37,378 nucleotides of DNA from a bacterium (GCA_029945665.1 JAQSCZ010000028.1:1-37378); one strand, 5' to 3'; positions 15,375 through 24,095 are shown, numbered from the stretch's first letter. Numbers and translations are program-made. Notes: generated from the sequence alone by a model not told the origin.

Positions 15375-16256
15375 TTAAGAGCCTAATACGCCATCCAAAA
15401 TAATACCTGCATCGCTGCTATTAATGCACATCACGGGAATATTCCCACCATTGTTTACAATTTGTTGCGCATAGCTTCCTAATAAGAATTCATTAAATCC
15501 TTTTTCTTGTTGACTCATTATGATAATTAAATCTGCATCAATTTCGTTGGCATAAGCCAAAGTATCTTCTGCAAAACTATCTGGATATTTATCTTCGTCT
15601 AGACCTCTTGTAATATATTTCGCGCCATTGGTATCTAAAATATCTTGGGTTTGATTAATCACAGCATTAATTCGATTTCTCAACTCAGGATTTGTAGAAT
15701 TTTCGTAAATCACATGAATCGTACTGTTGAATTTCTTGGCAACATGAGCAGCCCATCTTATTTTCTGACGACTTTCTCTTGTTAAATCGATTGGTAAAAC
15801 AATTTTTTCGTAACCATTGCCGATTGATTTTTCCTTCACAACTACAACAGGAACTTTGGCGTAGTTAATAACTCGGCTAGCATTGCTACCTGTTATTTGT
15901 TGTAAACCACTTGCACCGTTAGTACCCATAATAATGCTGTCATAGTGACCTTCATTCGCAATATTGGTAATAACTTTATATATTTTGCCAGATTCCGTTA
16001 GTTTATTGATTTTGACTTTGGGGTATTGCTTGTTTGATTCAACAATTATTTTATCCAATTTCATTTCAATGGCTTCTTTTATTAACTCAATATTATTATT
16101 GCCGCCAAATAAATTGCCAATAAAATTACCTTCATCCAAAATATGAAGTAAAGTAATTTCGTTATTGTATTCATCAGCTACTTTTAAAGCATGACCAAGG
16201 GCATTTTGGGCTACTTCAGAAAAATCTAAAGGCACCAGTATTGTATTATTATTCAT
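15375..16256 (-). CDS. Tandem-domain universal stress protein (UspA family)
   Basis: A 293-residue protein with two Usp domains (about 1-141 and 149-285), giving an intramolecular dimer. Domain 1 starts TILVPLDFSEVAQNAL and has the nucleotide-binding glycine cluster MGTNGASGLQQITGSNASR at about 110-128; the spacing before the final Gly-Ser is one residue shorter than the usual G-2x-G-9x-G pattern. Domain 2 starts KIVLPIDLT and ends with a degenerate version (EFLLGSYAQQIV). Such proteins bind ATP/AMP and are linked to stress survival. It lies between yebC and ribE with nine-base gaps on both sides, so the three are co-transcribed. Confidence 0.9.
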   Translation of the reverse strand: MNNNTILVPLDFSEVAQNALGHALKVADEYNNEITLLHILDEGNFIGNLFGGNNNIELIKEAIEMKLDKIIVESNKQYPKVKINKLTESGKIYKVITNIANEGHYDSIIMGTNGASGLQQITGSNASRVINYAKVPVVVVKEKSIGNGYEKIVLPIDLTRESRQKIRWAAHVAKKFNSTIHVIYENSTNPELRNRINAVINQTQDILDTNGAKYITRGLDEDKYPDSFAEDTLAYANEIDADLIIIMSQQEKGFNEFLLGSYAQQIVNNGGNIPVMCINSSDAGIILDGVLGS

Positions 16257-16265
16257 TTTTAATAT

Positions 16266-16976
16266 TTAGGCTAAATTGCTATATACGTTTTGTACATCTT
16301 CATCTTCTTCAAGACGTTCTATTAAAGCTTCGACTTGAAGTTTCTCTTCATCAGTTACTGTCGAAACAAGTGAGGTAGGAATTCTTTGTAATTCGGCACT
16401 AACAATGACAATTCCTTTTTCTTCGAGGGTTTTAAACATCATTCCAAAGTTTTCGAAAGGACAAGTAATTACCATTTCATTTTCTTCAACTTCGATTTCT
16501 TCTAAACCAGCATCTATTAATTCAAATTCCAATTCCTCTGTATTGATATTATCAGTTTTTATTACGAAAATACTCTTGCGAGAAAATGCAAAATCCAAAC
16601 TTCCACTTTTACCTAATTCACCGCCACCTCTGTTAAGGTGCATGCGAATATTTGCAACAGTGCGGGTGGGATTATCGGTAGCGGTTTCAATAAACAAACC
16701 TACACCCTTCATACACATGGCTTCGTAGTTTACTTCCTCATAGTTACTAGAATCTTTACCGGCCGAACGTTTAATTGCAGCCTCAATTCTGTCCTTCGGC
16801 ATATTAGCGCTTTTGGCATTTGATATAACAACTCTTAATTTGGCATTTGAATCAGGATCTGGCCCACCTGCTTTAACAGCAATGGCAATTTCCTTTCCAT
16901 ATTTGGTAAAGGCTTTCGACATCCGGTCAAATCGGGCAAACATGGTATGTTTGCGTTTTTCAAATACTCTTCCCAT
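16266..16976 (-). CDS. yebC: YebC/PmpR (TACO1) family protein
   Basis: A 236-residue member of the YebC family. Family members have been described both as transcription regulators and as translation factors that help ribosomes through difficult sequences. The N-terminus MGRVFEKRKHTMFARFDRMS is the Bacteroidota variant of the usual MAGHSKWANIKHRK start. AIAVKAGGPDPDSNAKLRVVI (about 31-51), the Pro-Lys-Asp hinge near 60, and the NRGGGELGKSGSLDFAF segment (114-130) are family hallmarks. It heads the yebC-uspA-ribE operon and has its own -7 box. Length is normal. Confidence 0.93.
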   Translation of the reverse strand: MGRVFEKRKHTMFARFDRMSKAFTKYGKEIAIAVKAGGPDPDSNAKLRVVISNAKSANMPKDRIEAAIKRSAGKDSSNYEEVNYEAMCMKGVGLFIETATDNPTRTVANIRMHLNRGGGELGKSGSLDFAFSRKSIFVIKTDNINTEELEFELIDAGLEEIEVEENEMVITCPFENFGMMFKTLEEKGIVIVSAELQRIPTSLVSTVTDEEKLQVEALIERLEEDEDVQNVYSNLA

Positions 16977-16999
16977 AATTAGATACTATATTTTGGCTG

Positions 17000-17007
17000 C
17001 AAAAGTA
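17000..17007 (-). promoter_or_regulatory. -7 promoter box for yebC-uspA-ribE
   Basis: On the minus strand TACTTTTG followed by C matches TAnnTTTGC and lies 23 bases before the yebC ATG at 16976. A -33 element is not clear. Confidence 0.45.
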
Positions 17008-17070
17008 CTAACAAATTTCTGAAATCGAAATTTATAAAGGCTTAAAAATGAAATTCCGGTTATATATGTA

Positions 17071-17099
17071 TAAAAACCTGATGAATATCAGTTTAGGTT
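17071..17099 (-). terminator. Possible intrinsic terminator after the 17.1-17.7 kb lipoprotein
   Basis: Read on the minus strand, arms AACCT (17099-17095) and AGGTT (17079-17075) pair, with an inner GAT/ATC helix and a bulge, followed by a T run. It lies about 30 bases after the lipoprotein stop and before the yebC promoter box, which is where a terminator is expected. The stem is weak. Confidence 0.4.
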
Positions 17100-17127
17100 A
17101 AATCAAGCATCCTAAATTATCGTCAAA

Positions 17128-17691
17128 TCAATAATTGATTTTAGACTTCCAAGTTTGTGTACTTTTATCGTAACTTACATTCTTATCTGGAAACATCACC
17201 CAATTTTCATTCACTTCTGGCAGATAGGCATCTACATTGCCTGTTTCAACAATACTAGTGAATAATACCAATGATTTTTCTTTTAATTCAGGCATTTTCA
17301 TTTTCCAAGTCCAAAATAATTCTTCATAGCTTGAAGAATCAATCGCACCAACCGAATTTCTTTTAAAACGCCCACAAATGGAGGCGTATTTGTCGGCTTT
17401 TATACTTGGCTCGAGGCGACTTACCATAAAATAACAATAGCCGTTTTTAGATTCTGTATAATGTTGCCATTGGTATTGTCGCTCAACCTTGTGCACCATC
17501 ATAAAATGTTTATTTTTAGGCAAGAATCTTTGACTTTCAGGAATGCTATCATGAAGCTTAGAAAAATGAGGTAATATGGTATCTAATAATCCATCGTAAT
17601 TTATTGAATAGTTGGCCAACGCGTAGTTGGAATTTTTATTACAACTATATAAAATTACGATGATACTTAAGGTTATAATTATTTTTTTCAT
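17128..17691 (-). CDS. Lipoprotein of unknown function
   Basis: Encodes 187 residues, starting with a short lipoprotein signal peptide MKKIIITLSIIVILYSC (lipobox L-Y-S-C, lipidated Cys17). The mature domain of about 170 residues is rich in aromatic residues (YQWQHY, WTWKMKMPEL, WVMFPDKNVSYD) and looks globular, but I do not recognise it. It is preceded by 114 bases without a gene and followed by a weak hairpin, so it is probably transcribed alone. The nearest same-strand neighbour is the Asp-box propeller gene, but there is no evidence that they work together. Confidence 0.7.
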   Translation of the reverse strand: MKKIIITLSIIVILYSCNKNSNYALANYSINYDGLLDTILPHFSKLHDSIPESQRFLPKNKHFMMVHKVERQYQWQHYTESKNGYCYFMVSRLEPSIKADKYASICGRFKRNSVGAIDSSSYEELFWTWKMKMPELKEKSLVLFTSIVETGNVDAYLPEVNENWVMFPDKNVSYDKSTQTWKSKINY

Positions 17692-17805
17692 ACGTACTAA
17701 AACGACTGCGAATTTAAGGTCATAATAAAAATTTAAAGTTGATTTTAGGTTTTTTAATTGTTAAGAAATTATAGTCCGGGACTACATAGTTAACATTGGT
17801 TCATT

Positions 17806-19911
17806 TTAGTTTAGCCAAATTCGCCACATGCCACGACCCAATGTACTTGCATATAACATATTTTGATTCGCATAATATTTTATTTCACTCACAATTGTTT
17901 TAGGGAAACCTTTTCCTAAAACAATCCAATTCTGACTTCCATTTTTTATATAAATACCATTGGCGGTGCCACAAACCCAATCGTCACCAACTGGTTCTAT
18001 TGTATAAACAGGATGATTAGATAATCCCTCTGAAATATTTTGAAATGAATTACCTCCGTCTTTGCTCAAATAGACTTTATTTAATTCGGTAGACTTAGCG
18101 TTGTCAAATCCATTCAGTGTTATGGCTATTTCTCCACGCTGGTTAACATCAATATCAGTAATGCTTCGCCAATTAAGTATTGGCAGAACGGCAGTTTTAT
18201 CTTGCCAATTAGCACCTCCATCATCGGTGTAATATAGCTTTTTTATTAATGGTCCTCCCCAAGTAGCATCCATTTTAGAAAGCCATATTTGATCTGTATT
18301 TTCATTATTCACCCAAAAAGCACCAATTGGTCGCTCGGTTGACAAATCGCCACTTAGTATTTCAAAATGCTTTCCTTCGGGTTGTTTATACAAATGTTGA
18401 TTGGCAATATAGAGCGTATTAAATTCAGGTGCATATTGCATTCTAAAATCAAAAAAATTAATATCAGCACCGGCATGGTTGTAGTTCATTGTTTTACCCT
18501 CATCTTTTGTTACATAACACATTTTTGAATAGCCACATGCAAAAGCTAAACTATCACCCATCGTTACTACCCTACCGCCATCGCCATACAAATCACAGGT
18601 CCACCATTTTCGCCTTTTAAATAATAGGATTCCCTTGTCTTGAGTGCCCGCCATTATCACATTGTTTTTTGCTTTATCAAAACCAAAGATCAAACTTGCA
18701 TTGAGATTAAGAGATGAATTGGTTAGACTCTTCCAAGTCATTCCGCCATCAATAGACTTATCGATGCCACCATCTGTTGCAATAAATAAATGCGCATTCT
18801 CCATAATTTGTATTGCATTTACATCATCATGCGCATTGTTAGGCGCTAAATAATTTGGCACTGTTAATTGATTGAAAGAGCTACCACCACTCTGAGAATT
18901 AAAAACCCTGGTGGTGCCAACCAATAAATTTTCATTTCCAGTATTGTCTTCAAATGCCTTTCCAAAACACATGTGATAAATATTTGGAATAAATTCTGAC
19001 TTACTTATTAATAATATTTCTCTTAAAGCATTCGGATTTGCTTGTAAAATATAACTATTGTTATGGCTTACGGCGATGTATAATTTCTTATCTTTTTTTT
19101 CAGAATAACAAACTTCATATCGCGCATTTTTTCCTGGAACCGAACCATAGCTTCGAGCAATTGAAGCCGTTTCATCAAGCCACGACAAACCGCCGTCATA
19201 ACTCACTATAACAGCGTTTCCGGTTACTATAATTTGCTGCTCGTTTTGAGGATTTACTTTGATATTAATTAAATTTTCTGTCGTTTTAAAAACACTGGTC
19301 CAAGTTTTAGCACCATCTGTTGAGATATAAATTTCATGATTACTTATACTGACCAAACTTTGTTCATTGCGTTTATCAATTATTGCAACGGCTCGCTGTT
19401 GCTGATAATTATATTCAGAAGGATTGAATTGCAAGCTATTTCGCTGCCATGTTTCGCCATTGTCAAAGCTTTCTATTAATCCATAACCATATTGCTTTTC
19501 CATGCCCATATCTGTGCAACAACAAGCCAATAAGTGTTTATCATTTTTTTTGAATCTCAGGATATTAAAAATACCTGTTGCAAAATCGAAGTTAAGTTTT
19601 TGAGCCCAAGTTAAACCACCATCAATGGTCTTAAATAAACCAGAGGTAGCATGACCTGCCAGTATTTCATTTTCATTATCAAGATTAACATCTAAGCATT
19701 CAAAACGACCTGACCCAAAAGGGCTCCATTCATTTTTGATGGCCATAGGTGAACCTGCACCAAAAGGGCCAATGGCTTGCCAAATATTGGGTTCAACTAA
19801 ATCAGAAAAAGCATTTAATTGATTTGTAATTTTAGATTTGCCTTGTTTTAATTTACAAGCTGGGTTGCAAACTATTAGAGTTAAAATGAAAATGTATAAA
19901 CGGATTTTCAT
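17806..19911 (-). CDS. Asp-box (BNR) beta-propeller exported protein
   Basis: A 701-residue exported protein with at least seven Asp-box repeats of the S-x-D-x-G-x-T-W type. The clearest are TIDGGLTW (95-102), SFDNGETW (148-155), STDGAKTW (197-204), SYDGGLSW (237-244) and SIDGGMTW, with looser copies TKDEGKTM, TDDGGANW and SKDGGNSF further on. The number fits one or two seven-bladed propellers as in VPS10/sortilin-like or xyloglucanase-like folds. The N-terminus has a hydrophobic leader; Cys19 (NPAC) could be lipidated but the lipobox is poor. No catalytic residues or type IX secretion C-terminal domain are recognised. An unusual Cys triplet occurs at 130-132. It starts 12 bases after the 3-hydroxybutyryl-CoA dehydrogenase stop, so may share its transcript. 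Confidence 0.8.
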   Translation of the reverse strand: MKIRLYIFILTLIVCNPACKLKQGKSKITNQLNAFSDLVEPNIWQAIGPFGAGSPMAIKNEWSPFGSGRFECLDVNLDNENEILAGHATSGLFKTIDGGLTWAQKLNFDFATGIFNILRFKKNDKHLLACCCTDMGMEKQYGYGLIESFDNGETWQRNSLQFNPSEYNYQQQRAVAIIDKRNEQSLVSISNHEIYISTDGAKTWTSVFKTTENLINIKVNPQNEQQIIVTGNAVIVSYDGGLSWLDETASIARSYGSVPGKNARYEVCYSEKKDKKLYIAVSHNNSYILQANPNALREILLISKSEFIPNIYHMCFGKAFEDNTGNENLLVGTTRVFNSQSGGSSFNQLTVPNYLAPNNAHDDVNAIQIMENAHLFIATDGGIDKSIDGGMTWKSLTNSSLNLNASLIFGFDKAKNNVIMAGTQDKGILLFKRRKWWTCDLYGDGGRVVTMGDSLAFACGYSKMCYVTKDEGKTMNYNHAGADINFFDFRMQYAPEFNTLYIANQHLYKQPEGKHFEILSGDLSTERPIGAFWVNNENTDQIWLSKMDATWGGPLIKKLYYTDDGGANWQDKTAVLPILNWRSITDIDVNQRGEIAITLNGFDNAKSTELNKVYLSKDGGNSFQNISEGLSNHPVYTIEPVGDDWVCGTANGIYIKNGSQNWIVLGKGFPKTIVSEIKYYANQNMLYASTLGRGMWRIWLN

Positions 19912-19923
19912 TTCCCCATTTAA

Positions 19924-20811
19924 TTACTTAAAATTTGAGGCTACTATTAGTTCCTTTCCACCAGCACTATAGTCATAAAAACCCTGACCAGATTTAGCAC
20001 CTAAATCACCAGCAGTTACCATGTTTATTAACAAAGGGCATGGCGCATATTTTGTATTTCCTAAGCCGTCATAAAGCACATTTAAGATAGCCAAACAAAC
20101 ATCTAGACCAATAAAATCAGCCAATTGCAGTGGTCCCATAGGATGAGCCATTCCAAGTTTCATTACTGTATCAATTTCCTCTACGCCAGCAACACCCTCA
20201 TGAAGGGTAATTATTGCTTCGTTTATCATGGGCATTAAAATTCTATTGGCCACAAATCCGGGATAATCATTAACCAAGGTAGGAATTTTACCGATGGCTT
20301 TGCTAAGATCCATGATAGCATTGGTGACTTCCTTACTTGTTTTGTATCCATTAATCACTTCAACCAGTTTCATAACTGGCACTGGATTCATAAAGTGCAT
20401 GCCAATAACTTTATCAGGACTAGCGGTTACAGCGGCAATTTTAGTAATGCTGATGGATGATGTGTTTGAAGCCAGGATACAATGTACGGGTGCAGATGCA
20501 TCAATATCTTTAAATAATTGCAATTTAATACTTGAATTTTCAGTGGCAGCCTCCACTACTAAGTCAGCATTTGAAACACCCGTTTTCAAATCGGTTGTGG
20601 TCGTTATATTCGCTAATGTTTCGGCCTTTTGTGCTTCGGTTATTAATTGTTTGGTAACTTGTCTATCCAAGTTAGAAGCTATTTTTGCAATTGCTTTTTG
20701 AAGCGCTGCATCATTGATATCAATTAAATTAACCTTGTATCCATTCATTGCAAAAACGTGTGCAATACCATTTCCCATTGTTCCAGAACCGATTACCGAA
20801 ATATTTTTCAT
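19924..20811 (-). CDS. 3-hydroxybutyryl-CoA dehydrogenase (3-hydroxyacyl-CoA dehydrogenase family)
   Basis: Encodes 295 residues from the ATG at 20811; the frame extends to a TTG at 20832, but the family N-terminus starts right before the Rossmann motif. The NAD site is VIGSGTMGNGIAHVFAMNGY near residues 5-24. The catalytic His lies in GMHFMNPVPVMKLVEVI (about 137-153), with the paired Glu in that segment and the Asn of FVANRILMPMINEA further on. The C-terminal dimer domain contains DFIGLDV. It oxidises 3-hydroxyacyl-CoA to 3-ketoacyl-CoA, or the reverse, in fatty-acid or butyrate metabolism. It has its own -7 box. No other beta-oxidation gene is adjacent. Confidence 0.93.
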   Translation of the reverse strand: MKNISVIGSGTMGNGIAHVFAMNGYKVNLIDINDAALQKAIAKIASNLDRQVTKQLITEAQKAETLANITTTTDLKTGVSNADLVVEAATENSSIKLQLFKDIDASAPVHCILASNTSSISITKIAAVTASPDKVIGMHFMNPVPVMKLVEVINGYKTSKEVTNAIMDLSKAIGKIPTLVNDYPGFVANRILMPMINEAIITLHEGVAGVEEIDTVMKLGMAHPMGPLQLADFIGLDVCLAILNVLYDGLGNTKYAPCPLLINMVTAGDLGAKSGQGFYDYSAGGKELIVASNFK

Positions 20812-20829
20812 ATTAAAATTATTATGGCG

Positions 20830-20837
20830 CAAAAATA
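20830..20837 (-). promoter_or_regulatory. -7 promoter box for the 3-hydroxybutyryl-CoA dehydrogenase gene
   Basis: On the minus strand TATTTTTG followed by C matches TAnnTTTGC and ends 18 bases before the ATG at 20811. This supports the inner ATG over the TTG at 20832, which overlaps the box. Confidence 0.45.
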
Positions 20838-20889
20838 GTCAAATCCGAGAGGGAAAAAACATATTTAACAAAAAATTATAAACCCTTAT

Positions 20890-22182
20890 TTAGCTTGATA
20901 AACCCTGCTTATAAACTTGCAAACATCTGTTTCTAGCAAAGGTATGTTCGACTATAGGCGATGGGTAATCAGGTGTTAAAAATTCTGGTACCCAATGTTT
21001 AATATATAGGTGCTCAGGATCGAAGCGATCGGTTTGCAAATACGGATTGAAGACTCTAAAATAAGGTGCTGCGTCAACTCCACTGCCAGCAGCCCATTGC
21101 CAACCGCCATTATTGCTTGCCAAATCAAAATCAAGTAATTTCTCTGCAAAATAAGCTTCACCCCATCGCCAATCGATGAGTAAATGTTTGGTTAAAAAAC
21201 TTGCGACAATCATTCGCACCCTATTATGCATAAAACCTGTGGTGTTAAGTTCTCTCATTCCCGCGTCAACTATGGGATAGCCCGTTTGACCATTGCACCA
21301 TTGTTCAAACTCAACTTCGTTATTGCGCCATTCAATTTTATCGTAAGCAGGTTTAAAAGCCGATTTTTCAATGTGTGGAAAATGAGCTAAAATTTGGCTG
21401 TAGAAGTCGCGCCAAATTAATTCATTTAACCATTTTTCACTTAATATCTGACCTTTTGCAGCCTTGGCACGAATAGAGACTGTGCCAAAACGAAAATGCA
21501 AACTCAATTTACTGGTACCAGCAATAGATGGTATATCTCGCTGTTTCTCATACAATTTAATAACCCCTTGTTTGATTTCTAATGACGGGAAAATAAATTC
21601 AGAGTTTTTAAAACCTAAAGACTCAATCGACATTAAAGTATGGGGCAACCCTTGATTTAAATAAGACAAGTATTTTTCAGTAGGATATGGCTTTAAATAA
21701 AAACTAGTCAACTTCGATTTCCATTTTTTAGAATAGGGCGTATAAACAGTATAAGGTGTTCCATCATCTTTTAGAACTTCATCTTTTTCAAAAATGACGT
21801 GGTCTTTAAATGTTTGAAAATTAATATGATTTGATTCAAGTAGCTCTTTAACGATTGAATCGCGTTTTAAAGCGTATGGTTCATAATCGCGATTGGTAAA
21901 AACTTGTTGTATTTTATGGGTGGCAAGCAGTTCTTTAAAAACCAAGATTGGATCGCCATAATAAACCCATAAATCAGAACCAAGTGCTATTAATTCATTT
22001 TTTAAAACCTGTATGGTTTGATAAATAAAAAGCAAACGTTTATCTGATTTATCATTTAATTTATTGAGTATATGCTCATCAAATATAAAAATAGGTTGCA
22101 CCTTCTCCTTTGATTTTAATGCATGGTATAATCCCGCATTGTCTTCGATTCGCAGGTCTCGTCTAAACCAAAATAGATTCAT
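20890..22182 (-). CDS. phrB: Deoxyribodipyrimidine photolyase, class I (cryptochrome/photolyase family)
   Basis: A 430-residue light-driven DNA-repair flavoprotein that splits cyclobutane pyrimidine dimers. The N-terminal antenna domain starts NLFWFRRDLRIEDNAGL and has the family FTNRDYEPYALKRD segment. The C-terminal FAD domain has TSKLSLHFRFGTVSIR, ELIWRDFYSQIL, HNRVRMIVASFLTKHLLIDWRWGE and the photolyase signature from NNGGWQWAAGSG through FNP (about 357-379). Length is normal for class I. Its ATG overlaps the upstream epimerase-like gene stop by four bases. The pair is divergent from a B12-type photoreceptor regulator, so light-dependent expression is likely. Confidence 0.95.
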   Translation of the reverse strand: MNLFWFRRDLRIEDNAGLYHALKSKEKVQPIFIFDEHILNKLNDKSDKRLLFIYQTIQVLKNELIALGSDLWVYYGDPILVFKELLATHKIQQVFTNRDYEPYALKRDSIVKELLESNHINFQTFKDHVIFEKDEVLKDDGTPYTVYTPYSKKWKSKLTSFYLKPYPTEKYLSYLNQGLPHTLMSIESLGFKNSEFIFPSLEIKQGVIKLYEKQRDIPSIAGTSKLSLHFRFGTVSIRAKAAKGQILSEKWLNELIWRDFYSQILAHFPHIEKSAFKPAYDKIEWRNNEVEFEQWCNGQTGYPIVDAGMRELNTTGFMHNRVRMIVASFLTKHLLIDWRWGEAYFAEKLLDFDLASNNGGWQWAAGSGVDAAPYFRVFNPYLQTDRFDPEHLYIKHWVPEFLTPDYPSPIVEHTFARNRCLQVYKQGLSS

Positions 22183-23081
22183 TTACTTAATAAATTTTGT
22201 ATGGCCAAAGTTGAGAATTCATATTCGAATTTGAAACCTGTACTTTTAATTTTTTCATTACTCACCAATTGAGAAGTTAGCAAAAGTTCATACCTTTCAC
22301 CAAACAATAATTTCAATGCAAATACAGGAATATTTGGAAGTATAAGTGGTCTATGAAGTACCTTTGCAATAGATTCTGTAAGCGATTGAATAGTGGCAGG
22401 ATTAGAGGCCGTGGCATTAAAAGTGCCATTAAGATTATGTTCAAGTAAATGTATCAATAAGTTGCTCCAATCATCAATGTGAATCCAACTAATCATTTGC
22501 TTACCATTACCTGGAACCGCGCCTGCAAATAACTTCACAGGTGTCATCAATTGTTTTAAAAATCCACCCTTTTCTGATAATATAATACCAGTTCTGATAA
22601 TACTAACATGCTTAGCAATGGTCGAAAATTGATGCGAAGCAGCTTCCCATTGAAGCACTAAATCTGAAATAAATCCATCACCTTTTGTAGAATCTTCAGT
22701 TAAAATTGATGAACAAATATTGGGATAAATCCCCGTTGCAGAACCCCCAAAATAGTGTAATAATGACTGATTTTTGAGCTTAAAAGCATTCAATAAAACC
22801 TGGGTTGAAATAATCCTACTATCGATTAATTCTTTTTTTCTTTCAGCACTAAAAGCCTTGTCAAATATACCAGCACCACATAAATTGATGCAAATATCTA
22901 TACCTTCAAGAGCCGCTTCCGGTAACTCATTTTTATAGGGCTGCCAATAAAAAACAGATTCATTGTCTGTTTTACTTTTTTGCGTGGACAACAAAACTAT
23001 TTTATAATTTTTTTGTTTAAGTTTAGTGATTAAATTTGACCCAATTAAACCTGTTCCACCTGCAATCAAAATTTTTAGCAT
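22179..23081 (-). CDS. TIGR01777/SDR39U1 (YfcH-like) NAD(P)-binding epimerase family protein
   Basis: Encodes 300 residues from the ATG at 23081; an upstream TTG frame would add five unlikely residues. The N-terminus KILIAGGTGLIGSNL is the extended-SDR cofactor motif. INLCGAGIFDKAFSAERKKELIDSRI and the later WEAAS, IIRTGIILSEKGGFLKQL and SWIHIDD segments are typical of the YfcH/SDR39U1 group. The reaction of this group is unknown. It is translationally coupled to the photolyase gene by a four-base overlap and shares a 39-base divergent intergenic space with the photoreceptor gene, which suggests it belongs to the same light response. Confidence 0.9.
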   Translation of the reverse strand: MLKILIAGGTGLIGSNLITKLKQKNYKIVLLSTQKSKTDNESVFYWQPYKNELPEAALEGIDICINLCGAGIFDKAFSAERKKELIDSRIISTQVLLNAFKLKNQSLLHYFGGSATGIYPNICSSILTEDSTKGDGFISDLVLQWEAASHQFSTIAKHVSIIRTGIILSEKGGFLKQLMTPVKLFAGAVPGNGKQMISWIHIDDWSNLLIHLLEHNLNGTFNATASNPATIQSLTESIAKVLHRPLILPNIPVFALKLLFGERYELLLTSQLVSNEKIKSTGFKFEYEFSTLAIQNLLSK

Positions 23082-23120
23082 ATCATATAAACACAATATA
23101 ACTCTGTAAGTTTTAAATCA

Positions 23121-24095
23121 ATGAAAAAAGGCAAAAAAGAATTCCGAAATAAATTATTTATTAAGGACATAGAAAATATTTCAGGAATTAAAGCCCATAC
23201 AATTCGAATATGGGAGCAGCGCTACAAAATATTTGAACCTCACAGAACAGATACAGGAATTCGCTATTACGACGAAGAACAGTTGCGACTGATTCTCAAT
23301 ATCTCCATTTTAAATAACAATGGATTTAAGATTTCAAAAATTGCTGAAATGAATTTAGATGAAATTCATAAAAAATGTCAAGAATTATCAGAGTCAAAAT
23401 CTAAGTACGAAGGGCAAATACAATCATTAGTTAGTACCATGATGATGTTTGATGAGAAAGAGTTTAACAAAATACTTTCCATTAATATTTTAAAGATTGG
23501 TTTAGAAGATACCATGATGCAAATTGTTTTTCCATTTATGGAACAAATTGGTTTGTTATGGTTATCGGGAAGTATTCATCCAGCGCATGAACATTTTATT
23601 TCTAATTTAATCCGTCAGCGTTTATTTGTTGCCATAGATAATTTAACACAAATTAGTAATAGTGAATCACGTAAATTCCTTGTGTTTGTTCCAACTGGTG
23701 AGTCACACGACCTAAGTATTTTATTTGCAAATTATGTTTTGCGTTCACGAGGTCACAATGTAATATACTTAGGCTCACAAACACCATTTGAAGATTTATA
23801 CGATGTTTTTGAACTTCGCAATCCTGATTATATATTTACCATCATTACTTCTATAAGCAGCAATGTTAGCATTCAAATGTTTATTAATAATTTGGGTAAA
23901 CAATGGAAAGAAACGCAAATTTTATTGTCTGGAAACCAGGTAATAAACAAAAAAGACTTAAAACTACCCCATAACTTTAGCATATTGTCGAGTCCAACTG
24001 AATTACTCAGTTTTTTAGATGATTTAAAAACAAATCCAAAATTAAAAAACACAATTAAGAGTTTTTCACAAAACACGCCAAATCTAAAGAAATAA
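23121..24095 (+). CDS. MerR-family regulator with cobalamin-binding domain (CarH/LitR-type photoreceptor)
   Basis: A 324-residue regulator with a MerR helix-turn-helix at about 12-61 (KDIENISGIKAHTIRIWEQR, then GIRYYDEEQL). A helical B12-cap domain (about 95-180) and a Rossmann-like cobalamin domain (about 186-305) follow. The cap holds W147, then nine residues, then E157-H158: exactly the W-x9-EH signature of adenosylcobalamin photoreceptors. The axial histidine is present as His196 in E-S-H-D-L-S, with Ser where the family has Gly (ExHxxG). The later GG is S-G. In CarH, adenosylcobalamin in the dark holds a DNA-bound tetramer and light breaks it. The divergent photolyase operon is the likely target. 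Confidence 0.88.
   Translation: MKKGKKEFRNKLFIKDIENISGIKAHTIRIWEQRYKIFEPHRTDTGIRYYDEEQLRLILNISILNNNGFKISKIAEMNLDEIHKKCQELSESKSKYEGQIQSLVSTMMMFDEKEFNKILSINILKIGLEDTMMQIVFPFMEQIGLLWLSGSIHPAHEHFISNLIRQRLFVAIDNLTQISNSESRKFLVFVPTGESHDLSILFANYVLRSRGHNVIYLGSQTPFEDLYDVFELRNPDYIFTIITSISSNVSIQMFINNLGKQWKETQILLSGNQVINKKDLKLPHNFSILSSPTELLSFLDDLKTNPKLKNTIKSFSQNTPNLKK

Noticed and set aside
23102-23114. AACT-N5-AGTT inverted repeat between the photoreceptor and SDR39U1 genes as an operator.
   Set aside because: Four-base arms occur often by chance in AT-rich DNA, so this is not enough to call an operator without comparison of relatives.
23082-23120. Cobalamin riboswitch controlling the B12-type regulator.
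   Set aside because: The 39-base intergenic space is far too short for that RNA.
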